Shown: positions 51,393 to 63,300 of the stretch, piece by piece | How positions within the stretch are numbered: the stretch's first letter is position 1 | Layout of the letters: each line of letters opens with the position of its first letter | Assembly (NCBI GenBank): GCA_965247075.1 | Contig: CBDFGK010000002.1 | Location: forward strand, 62,001 to 126,000 | Length of the DNA: 64,000 nucleotides | Direction of reading: 5' to 3' | Source of the DNA: CBDFGK01 sp965247075 | Lineage (GTDB): Bacteria > Pseudomonadota > Gammaproteobacteria > Pseudomonadales > Halieaceae | Made by a program: the position numbers and the translations under genes | The notes under the pieces: model-generated | Seen by the model: only the letters and a program-made list of their open reading frames with translations | The model's database searches: none | Told to the model about the DNA's origin: nothing

Positions 51393-54300
51393 GCGCGCCG
51401 GGGCCGACCATCGCCCTGGCTGCGGACACCGGTACTGGTGCCGGTGCCGATAGCGATGGCATCACCAGCAATGGCGTGGTGAATGTGACTCTGGCGAGCG
51501 ATTTTGATCCCAGCAGGGACACCTGGGATTACTCCACCGATGGCAGTGCCCCCGGCACCGCCGGCAGCAACCCCGCTTCCGGCACCGATGCCAGTTTTGA
51601 TTTGGGCGCAGCGGGCTTGGGCTTGGCAGACGGCATCTATCAAATCCGCGTCCACCAGACCATTGATAGTGCCGTGTCTCTTATCGCCTCTTTGGCAGTA
51701 ACGCTGGACACCACCGCGCCGACCGTGGACTCCTTCCCCGACCTGGGCGAACCCACGGTGGGTCAACCGGCAAACGTGAAAATTACCTTCTCCGAAGCGG
51801 TGGCTGATTTTGCGAGTGCGGACATCACTAGTGCCACAGCGATAGCGATAGCGGTTGACGGCTCCGGCGACCCAACCACCTACACCGTCACCTATACCCC
51901 GAGCGCGCCAGGCGCGGTAACCCTGACCCTTGCCGCCGATAGCGTGTCCGACCTCGCCGGCAACACCGCTCCCGCGACTGACAAGACCGCATCCGGCACC
52001 GCGCAGGCTGCGGCAACCGAAACCGTTGCCAAACCACGCATCACTGCCACCATAACCCTCCCCGGTCTCACCACCGCCGAGTTTAATAGGGGCGATTTCA
52101 TTGCCGGCATGGCGACCTTCTTGAGCGTGGAGGCTGCCAATGTGCACATCCTCCGCGTTACCGCCGGTAGTGTATTCGTTTATTATGAAATAGTAGCTGA
52201 CACAGCGGCCGCATTGGATACGCCGGCGATGACATTGTCTACCGCTACCGCGGCGCAGTTACGCACCGCCAGCGGGCAAAGTATCCCCGCCACCAGCGCG
52301 GTAAGCAACACCGTGGTAAGGCAGGATGCGGACGAACCCACCGCGCCGGTGATAGACACTGCGAATGTGGCGGTGAATCATGCCGAGAACACGCCTATCA
52401 CGACCGCGGTGGCGACTTATACCACGGACGACACCAACACCGTTGAATGGTCGCACGCTGGCACGGATGCGGATTTGTTCTTGATTGATCCTGCCAGCGG
52501 CGCATTGACTTTCAAGGCTTTGCCGGACTATGAAATACCAACCGATGCCGGTGGCGACAGAGTGTATGACCTCACCATCACCGCCACCGAAACCAATGGC
52601 GACCCAAGCAACCTGGCAAGCGACGCGCTGGCGGTAACGGTGACGGTTGCCAATGTGGATGAAGAGGGCGCCATCACCGCCATCACCGGCAACGCGCAGG
52701 TCGGGCAGGAATTGACCGCCGGCACGGTGACTGACCTGGATTCGCCGGCTAGTGGAACGGCTGTTACCAGCATTACGCATCAATGGCAAAGCGCGGTGGA
52801 CAGCGCAGACGCCGCCGCCGTCGACGATGCCGCCTGGCCCCCCATCAGCGGTGCCACCGGTGCGACCTACGAGCCGGTGGTTGGTGATGTCGGCAAGATT
52901 ATTCGAGTGGTCGCCACTTACACCGACGGCGAAGGTGGCGGTAAAAAAGTTGCCAGCGCATCGACCGCGTCCGCGACCCTGTCTGCGGATTCGACTCTGT
53001 CGGCCCTGGAGGTTTCGGCAGGCACCCTGAATCCGGCCTTCGCGTCCGGCATCGATGCTTACGCCGTCAGCCTGGGCACTGGTGTGGCAAACATTACGGT
53101 AACGCCGACCGCGACTGACACCACCGGTGCGGTCGTGACTGTGGACGGCGTTGCGGTTACCAGCGGCGAACCCAGTGCAGCGATTGACTTGAATGTTGGC
53201 AATACCCCCATCTCCATCATCGTCACCGCCGAGGACACTTCAGTTACCCAAACCTATACCGTCACCGTGACCCGCGCCGCGCCCAGGCCGAGCATCGCGC
53301 TGGCTGCGGACACCGATGCTGATACCAGCGATGGCATCACCAGCAATGGCGTGGTGAATGTGGCTCTGGCGAGCGGTTTTGATCTCATCAGGGACACCTG
53401 GGAATACTCCACCGATGGCAGTGTCCCCAGCACCGCCGGCACCAACCCCGTTTCCGGCACCGATGCCAGTTTCACCCTGGATGAGGGCGTGTATGAGGCT
53501 GATGATGTGCAGGTGCGCCAGACCGTGAACTCAGTCGTATCCGAAGTAGCCAGCCTCGGCGTGGTTACCATAGACACCATCAAGCCGGTTATCGCTCTGG
53601 AGGGCGGCCCAGTTACCGTTGACCACGGCGGCACCTACACCGAAGCGGATGATGCGGGCATTAGTGGGGCGGGGAGCGACGACACTACGGCGACGACGAC
53701 TACCGGACCCGACAGTATGATAGTAGCGGGCGTAGCAGTGGACACCAACACTGCCGGCGACTACACCATCACCTACACCGCCACCGACCCCGCCGGCAAT
53801 GTCTCCAACTCGCTGACCCGCATCGTCACCGTGAGTGCGCCGACCACAGACACCACGCCGCCGACGGTGGCGACCTTTGACGACCCCGCCGCAGGTGTGA
53901 TTGACACCGAACAGACGCACACCATTACCTTCTCCGAGGCGGTAACCGGTTTGGAAGTGGGTGATTTCTCCGTTTCCCGCAACCTTGTGGCGTCCGGCGA
54001 CCTCACGGTGAATAGCGTGACCCCGGCCAGCGGTGCCCACACCACTTACACCATCAGCATCACCCCGCGAGCGACAGCCTTCATCCTGACCCTTGCCACC
54101 GACAGCGTGATGGACACCGCGACCACCCCGAACATGGGCCCCGCGAGCGCGGCGAGCGCGGTCGGCACCGCCACCCCGGCCCTTGTCTTTGCCGCAGGCG
54201 GTTCGCCCGCGCTGACTAGCAGCAACGCCGACGCACAACGCGCCAAAGAAGGCGACACCCTGACCCTGGCTTTCGAGGTCAATCAGGAATTGGCAAGTGT

Positions 54301-57300
54301 CCCAACCGTGACCATCGCCGGGCGGGATGCCGCAGTGGTAAAAGGCGCGGGCGATAACAACTATGAATACACCGCAACCTACACGGTTGCCGAGACGGAT
54401 ACTGGGGTGACTGACGGCGCGGTGGCTTATACTATTGCCGAAATGGTCGCCGCCGATAATTCGGCAAATACGCTTGCCGAGACCGATCGCACTACTGACA
54501 TTCTAATTGATTTGACCGCGCCGGTTATCGCCCTGAATCTTGATGCAGAGGGTAATACCGACATTACCCTGGAAGTGGGCGATACTTACAACGAACTGGG
54601 TGCCATGGCCACGGATAATGTGGATGCCACTGACCCCACGCCCACCCCGAGTGGCATGGTGGACATCAACACTCCCGGCGACTACATCATCACCTACACC
54701 GCCACCGACCGCGCCGGCAATGAAGCCACGCTGACCCGCACCGTCACCGTGCGCGAGCCGGTGGCCGTGGACACCCTGGCACTGCCCGCGCTGGTCGACC
54801 AGAGCTATACCGTAGGCACGCCGATCACCGACCTGGTCCTGCCGGAAGCGACCGGCGGCACCGGCACCCTGACCTACGCCCGGACCGGCGCCCTGCAGGC
54901 GGGTCTGACCTATACCGCAGCCAGCCGCACACTGTCCGGCACGCCGACCGTGGCGGCGACCACCACCCTGACCTACACGGTCACCGACTCGGCGGCCCCG
55001 GCCGTCACCGCCATGCAGACCTTCACCGTCATCGTGAACGCCGCCCTGGTGCTGACCACGGCGGGCGACCAGAGCTATACCGTGAACACCGAGATTACCG
55101 AGCTGACCCTGCCGGAAGCCACCGGCGGCACCGCGCCCCTGGCCTACACCCTGACCGGCGACCTGCCGACCGGGCTGACCTTTGACACCGGCACCCGCAC
55201 CCTGTTCGGCACGCCGAGCACGGCGGCGAGCGCCACAGAACTGACCTACACGGTGACCGACGCCAACGACGCCAGCGCCAGCCAGACCTTCAACGTCGCA
55301 GTGGCCGCAGCAGCGGACACCACCCCGCCAATGATTACCTTCAACCGGTTTGAACCCACCGGTGGTATGGTCGATGGCACTACGACCTATTTGAATGTTG
55401 ACGACACCCTCACGGTGTTCGTGAACTCCACCGAACTGCTGGCGGATGCTTCCCTTACCGATGCCGCCGTATTTGACATTGACGGCGACAAATCTGCGCA
55501 AAACCTGGTTCAGGTCGGTGCTACCAACCAGTATTCGGCGACCTATACGATCACCAGCACTGACAACGACACAACGCCAGTGTTTAAGGTTAGCGGTGTC
55601 ACGGACACTGCCGGCACCCCGAACACGGCAGACGATTTCACTACTGACCTGGGAACAGTGATAATTGACACCACTGCACCGACCGTGGACTTCAACATCA
55701 ACAACCTTGCCGATGGTGTGGTTAACGTCTTGCAGAACCACGACATCACCTTCAGCGAGGCGGTAACCGGTTTGGCAACGACTGGTTTTTCCAGTTCCCA
55801 GGATGCCGCAGTGGCGTTCGTGAGCGGTAGCGATAGTGGGTATACCCTCTCCATCACTCCGGGCGACATAAGCTACATCCTGATCCTTGCCGCCGACGCA
55901 GTAACCGACCTCGCCGGTAACCCCAATGCCGAGGCGAGGGTAACCATATCCGACAAAGTAAACCGACTACCGGCTGCCCATGCGGGGGCCGATCAATCTG
56001 ATGCGGTTACCGGCACGCAAGTAACGCTGGACGGCTCCGGCAGCATCGACGACGATAGCATTAATGATCTGACTTATTCCTGGGCGCATACCTCAACCGA
56101 TGGCAGCATGCCGGGTACTTCTGTGACGATTACCGAGGACGGCACCGATGCTGACGACCCCGCCACCCCGGCCGCGGTCTTCACGCCCACGGTCGAGGGG
56201 GTTTATATCTTCACCCTGACCGTTACCGATAAATTCTCAACCCCGGCAAACGCCACCGACACGGTAACCATCACCGTGTCCCCGGCACGGTCCACGGATG
56301 CGACCTTGTCGGGTTTGACCATTGCCGAGGGCGGTAACGACGTGCCTCTGGATCAGACCTTCGCGTCTGGCACCCTGACCGGCTACACCGCCAGCGTGGC
56401 GAATAATGTGGATAGCATTACGGTAACGCTGACCACGACTGACTCCGCCGCGAGAGTGGAAGTGGTTGTGGAAGGTGCGCAAGTTGCCGCAGGCACAGGA
56501 GGGGTAACGGCTAATGTGACTCTGGATAGATTGGGTACCTTCGGCATCGACATCGAGGTCACCGCCGAGGACACCACTACCAATCAAACCTACATCCTCG
56601 CCGTGACCCGCGCCGAAAACATCGCGCCGACCGCCGATGCCGGGCAAGCACAAATTGATGCGGTTCCTGGCACGTTCGTGACGCTGGACGGCTCCGCCAG
56701 CAACGACCCCGATGGTGATAACGCTGCGCTGACTTACGCCTGGACGCATACCTTGACCGATGATGTCGCGACCACGCCTGCAACGGTAATCTCCTTGACC
56801 GGTGACGACACCGTCGCCCCGGCTTTCACGCCCACCACGGCGGGGGTTTATACTTTTGCACTGACCGTCACCGATGCCGGCACGCCCCCGGCGCCAAGCA
56901 CCAACGACGCCACGGTAGTCATCACCGCAATGGGCGAGGACGTGACCCTGCCGGCGACACCGACCATTGCCCTGGCTACGGACACCGGCACCGATAGCGA
57001 TGGCGTCACCAGCAATGGCGTGGTCAATGTGACTGGTCTGGCCACTGGCGCCACCTGGAAATACATCATCAACGGCACACCCAGCGTAGTCTTTGATTCC
57101 ACCACCACCACCACCTTCACCCTGGATGAAGGCGTGTATGCCGTTGACGAGGTGCAGGTCGTGCAGATCGTGAACGGTGTGGACTCCGCGCCCGCCACCT
57201 TTGCCAGGCAGATTACCGTGGACATCACCGCGCCGACCGTGGCGACCTTTGACATCATTGACGTCCAAGGCACGGTTGGCACGGCGCAGACGCACCCCAT

Positions 57301-60300
57301 CACCTTCTCCGAAGCGGTAACTGGTTTGGACGCGACTGATTTCACCGTTTCCAGCCTCATTGCGCCGCCCGATGGTGACATCGTGGTGAATAGTGTGGCC
57401 GACTCCGGCGACCAGACCACCTACACCATTACCTTCACCCCGGCCGTGCCCACGGTAGCCTTCAGCCTGACCCTTCCCATAAACAGCGTGGCCGACATCG
57501 CCGGCAACACCGGTCCCGCCATGGTAGCGATGGTAACTGGCTCCGCCGTCGCACCTGCGTCCACGGATGCGACCTTGTCGGGTTTGACCATTGCCGAGGG
57601 CGGTAACGACGTGCCTCTGGATCAGGCCTTCGTGTCTGGCACCCTGACCGGCTACACCGCCACCGTGGCGAATGGGGTGGCAAGCGTTACGGTAACACCG
57701 ACCACGAATGACGGCGGCGCAACCGTGACTGTGAAGGGCGATGCGGTTGCCAGCGGCCAAGCCTCCGAAGCGATTACCCTGGACCCGGGTGTCGCCACCG
57801 ACATCCCCATCGTGGTCACCGCCGAGGACGCCAGCACTCAAGCCTACACTGTCGCCGTGACCCGCACCGCCAACACCGCGCCGAGAATCACGGCTGGCAG
57901 TGAAGCGATAATGCATGCCGAGGACGCTGGCACCCAGGTGGCGACCTACACCGCGACCGATGACGAGGGCAACACCATCACCTGGTCAGTCGGTGGCACA
58001 GATGCGAATTTGTTCACGATTGACGCCGCCGGCGAATTGGGATTCAACACCCCGCCGAACTTTGAAGTGCCAACCGATAACGGTGGCGACCGTGTTTATG
58101 ACCTCACCATTATCGCCACCGACGACGGCACGCCGACCATGGACGACACACTGGATGTTGTGGTAACGGTTATTAATGTGGATGAGCCGGGAAGCATCGG
58201 TGCCATTACCGGCGACGCGCAGGTTGGCGAGACGCTAACCGCCGGCACGGTGACTGACCTGGATTCGCCGGCTGATGGAACGCCTGTTTCCAGCATTACG
58301 CATCAATGGCAAAGCGCGGTGGACAGCGCAGACGCCGCCGCCGTCGACGATGCCGCCTGGCCCCCCATCAGCGGTGCCACCGGTGCGACCTACGATCCGG
58401 TAGTTGGTGATGTCGGCAAGATTATTCGAGTGGTCGCCACTTACACCGACGGCGAAGGTGGCGGTAAAAAAGTTGCCAGCGCGCCGACCGCCGCCGTGAT
58501 TGCCGCGTCCGTGACCCTGTCTGCGGATGCGACTCTGTCGGCCCTGGATGTTTCGGCAGGCACCCTGAATCCGGCCTTCGCGTCTGGCACCCTGACCGGC
58601 TACACCGCTACCGTGGCGAATAATGTGGATAGCATTATGGTTACGCCGACCGTGACTGACACCGGCAAGGCAACCGTGACTGTGGACGGCGTTGCGGTTA
58701 CCAGCGGCGAACCCAGTGCAGCGATTGACTTAACGCTAGGCGAAAACCCAATCGATATCATCGTCACCGCCGAGGACGCTTCAACACAAACCTACACCGT
58801 CACCCTTGCCCGTGCCGTGCCACCACCAGGCATTGCCTTGCGTAGGGACACGGGTGTCAATGATGTTGATAATGCTGACCGCATCACCAGAAATAGAGAT
58901 ATAGACGTTACGCTGGCATCCGGTGCCACCTGGCAATTCTCCAGCAATACCGGCTCGGGGGGATACACCACCGGCTCCGGCACCAGTTTCTCCTTGCCTA
59001 ACGGCGTATATGTAAACGGTCAGGTGCGAGTGCGCCAGACCGTGAATGGCGTTACTTCCAAACCTGCCGGGCTTGACGCATTTACCTTTGATGCTGATGC
59101 GCCGACGGTGACCCTCGGCACCATTGCCGGTGCTGTGATTGACCGGGCCGGGCAGATGCACAACATCACCTTCTCCGAGGATGTGCTCGGTTTGGCTGCG
59201 ACTGATTTCTCCACTTCCACAGGTATCACGGTGACTGATGTGAGCGGTAGCGGTGCTGCTTACACCATCACCTACACCGCGACTGCGGCATCCTTCAACC
59301 TGCGCCTTGCCGAGGGCGGCGTGTCCGACATCGCCGGCAATTCCGTTGCCTTGACCAGCAAGACCGGCACGGCGACTCCGCACAACACCGCGCCGACCAT
59401 CAACACTGGCAATGAAACACCGAGTCATGCCGAGAACACGCCTATCGCGACCGCGGTGGCGACTTATACCACGGACGACACCAACGCCATCGCCTGGTCG
59501 CACGCGGGCACGGATGCGGATTTGTTCTCGATTGATCCTACCAGCGGCGCATTGACTTTCAAGGCTTCGCCGAACTATGAAACCCCGGGCTCCGCCGCCA
59601 CGAGCAATACTTACTCCGTTACCATCACCGCCACCGAAACCAATGGTGTCCCAAGCAACCTGGCAAGCGCACCACTGGCGGTCACGGTAACGGTTACCAA
59701 TGTGGATGAGCCGGGTGCCATCAGCGCCATCAGCGGCACCGCGCAGGTCGGGCAAACGCTAACCGCCGGCGCGGTAACCGACGAGGATTCGCCGGCTGAT
59801 GGGACGGCTGTTTCCGTCACCGGTCATGAATGGCAAAGTGCGCCGGACGGCACCGCCGCCAACGACCCCGCCTGGGCAGCCATCAGCGGTGCCACCGATG
59901 CGACCTACGAGCCGGTAGTTGGTGATGTCGACAAGATCATTCGAGTGGTCGCCACTTACACCGACGGTCATGGTTCCGATAAGATGCTCACCAGCGCGCC
60001 GACTGACCCCGTGGTGTCCGAGACCGCACCCGTGGTACCGACTATCGCCCTGGCTGATGACACCGGCGCTGCTACCGATGATGGCATCACCATGAATGGA
60101 CAGGTGGATGTGACCCTTGCCACTGGTGCCACCGCCTGGGCATACACCATCAACGGCACACCCACCGCGGTCCCTGACACCAGCGTCACATTCTTCATCC
60201 TGCCCGAAGGCGTGTATGCCGTTAGCGAGGTGCAGGTCGTGCAGACCGTGAACAGTGTGGACTCCGCCCCTGCCAGACTTGGCGGCGCGGTTACCGTGGA

Positions 60301-63300
60301 CCGAACCAAGCCGGTCATCACCGTGGACCCGGGTGCCGTAGAGGTTACCCAGGGCAGCGGCACTTACAATGATCAGGGCGTGACTGTGGATACCGGCGAG
60401 ACTCTGGTAACGACTATTGCCGACCCTGAGGGTATGGTGGTGGGCGCAGTGGACACCGACACCCTCGGCGACTACACCTACACCTACACCGCGACCGACC
60501 TCGCCGGCAATGTCTCCGAATCGGTAACTCGCACCGTGACCGTGTCCCCGGCAAAGTCTACGGATTCGACTCTGTCGGGTTTGACGATTTCGCCAGGTAC
60601 CTTGTCGCCCGCCTTTGTTGCGAACAACTTGCCTTACGCCGTCAGCCTGGGCACTGATGTGGTAAGCATTATGGTTACGCCGACCGTGACTGACACCGGC
60701 AAGGCAACCGTGACTGTGGACGGCGTTGCGGTTACCAGCGGCGAAGCCAGTGAAGCGATTGACTTGATTCTTGGCAATAACCCCATCCTCGTCGTCGTCA
60801 CCGCCGAGGACACTTCAGTTACCCAAACCTACACCGTCACCGTTGCCCGTGCCGTGCCACCACCGGGCATTGCCCTGGGTAAGGACACGGCTCGCGATGA
60901 TGGTACTAATGATGGTACTAATATGGACCGCATCACCAGAAACAGATCAATAGTGGTTACACTGCACGCCGATTTTCAGAACGACAGGGACGCCTGGGAA
61001 TGGTCTCAAGATAGTGGCAATACCCCTTACACCACCGGCAACAACATCGAACGTAGTTTCAGCCCTGGTGCTGTCCAAGCCACCTATCAGAACAATGTGG
61101 TGGGAGCCCGCCAGACCGTGAATGGCGTTGCCTCCGAATTTGCCGGGCTTGCCGAGTTTACCCATGATACCGTGAAGCCAATCATTAGCCTGAATGACGG
61201 CGGCACCAGCGTCACCATAACCAAGGGGGTTGCCTACGACGACCCGGTAACCGCCGATGATGTTTTTGATGGCACCATCGACCCCTCCCACATTGTCATT
61301 ACCGGTGGCCCCGTGGACATTAACACGGTTGATGATTACACCCTTACCTACAATGTGATGGACCGCGCCGGCAATGTCGCCGATCCGCTGACCCGCACCG
61401 TCACCGTGAGCGAGCCGGTGGTCACCGCCCTGGCGCTGCCCGCCCCGCCCAACCAGAGCTATACCGTGGGCACGGCGGTCAACCTGATCCTGCCGGAAGC
61501 GATCGGCGGCACTGGTGCCCTGAGCTACACCCTGACCGGGCCGGGGGACACCGCCCTGCCGGACGGGCTGACCTTTACCGCCGACACCCGCACCCTGTCC
61601 GGCGCGCCGAGCACGGCGGCGCCCACCACAGAACTGACCTATACGGTGACCGACTCGGCGCCCACGCCCGTCTCCACCACGCAGACCTTCATGGTCACCG
61701 TGAACGCGGCAGCGGACACCACCGCGCCGGTGATTACCTTCAACCGGTTTGAACACACCGATGGTATAGTCGTGGACACTACGACCTATTTGAATGTTGG
61801 CGACACCCTCACGGTATTCGTGGGTTCCACCGAACTGCTGGCCGATGCTTCCCTTACCGATGCCGCCGTATTTGACATTGACGGTGACCAACCTGCGCAA
61901 AACCTGGTTCGGGTCGGTGCTACCAACCAGTATTCGGCGACCTATACGGTCACCAGCACTGACAACGACACAACGCCAGCGTTTAAGGTTAGCGGTGTCA
62001 CGGACACTGCCGACACCCCGAACACGGCAGGCGATTTCACTACTGAGCTGGGAACAGTGATAATTGACACCAGCGCACCGACCATCGACTTCCCCAACCT
62101 GGGCGAACCCACGGTGGGTGAACCGGCAAACGTGAAAATTACCTTCTCCGAAGCGGTGGCTGACTTCGATAGTATGGACATCACTGGTGCCACAGCGGTT
62201 GACGGCTCCAGCGACCAAACCACCTACCTCGTCACCTATACCCCGAGCGCGCTAGGCACGGTAACCCTGACCCTTGCCGCCAACGCAGTGTCCGACCTCG
62301 CCGGCAACACCGCTCCCGCGACTGACAAGACCGCCTCCGGCACCGCGCAGGCAGCGGCAACCGAAACCACTACCAAACCACGCATCACTGCCACCATAAC
62401 CATCCCCGGTCTCACCATCGCCGAGTTTAATAGGGGCAATTTCATTGCCGGCATGGCGAACTTCTTGAGCGTGGATGCTGCCAATGTGCACATCCTCCGC
62501 GTTACCGTCGGTAGCGTAATCGTTGATTATGAAATAGTAGCTAACACAGCGGCCGCATTGGATGCGCCGGAGATGACATTGTCTGGCGCTAACGCGGCGC
62601 AGTTACGCATGGCAATCCGCCAAAGTGTCCCCGACACCAGCGAGGTAAGCACCACCGTGGCAAGGCAGGAGGCGGACGAGCCGCCGGCACCGGCTACTCC
62701 CACACTTATACAGGGAGCAGTCACTGATACAACTATAACGCTCTCATGGGTCGCAGTGGATAATGCCGAGAGTTACACCGTGACCAGAGTCGTTGGGAGC
62801 GGTAATGTTGATGTGCCAATAACTGGACTGACTGCCACTGATGAGAACCTGGATGCTGATACAGAGTATAAATACACCATCACAGCAACAAATACTGCCG
62901 GGACAAGTGATGCTTCTGCCGAGTTTGATGCAAGGACGGCTGATGCCCCAACTGTACCTGCGGCTCCCTCACTTGAGAAAGGAGTAGTCACTGATACGAC
63001 AGTAGCGCTCTCATGGACTGCAATACCTGGCGCTGACAGCTACACCCTGACTAGAACCCTTGGAAACAACCCAGCTGTAACGGTGCTATCAGACACCACC
63101 GACCTGATTTTCACTGATACCGGACTGACTCCTGAAACTGATTACACGTATTCCCTTGTAGCGAAAAACACTGTCGGGCCAAGCACAGCTTCTGAGGTTA
63201 TTGCAACCACTCTTGCCACGCCAACTGTACCTGCAGCTCCCTCACTTGAGAAAGGAGTAGTCACTGATACGACAGTAGCGCTCTCATGGGGTGCAGTAAC

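Noticed and set aside
56237..57916. 559-codon minus-strand open frame opposite the giant gene
   Set aside because: Gly/Arg/His-rich low-information translation opposite a clear coding frame; a shadow of codon bias.
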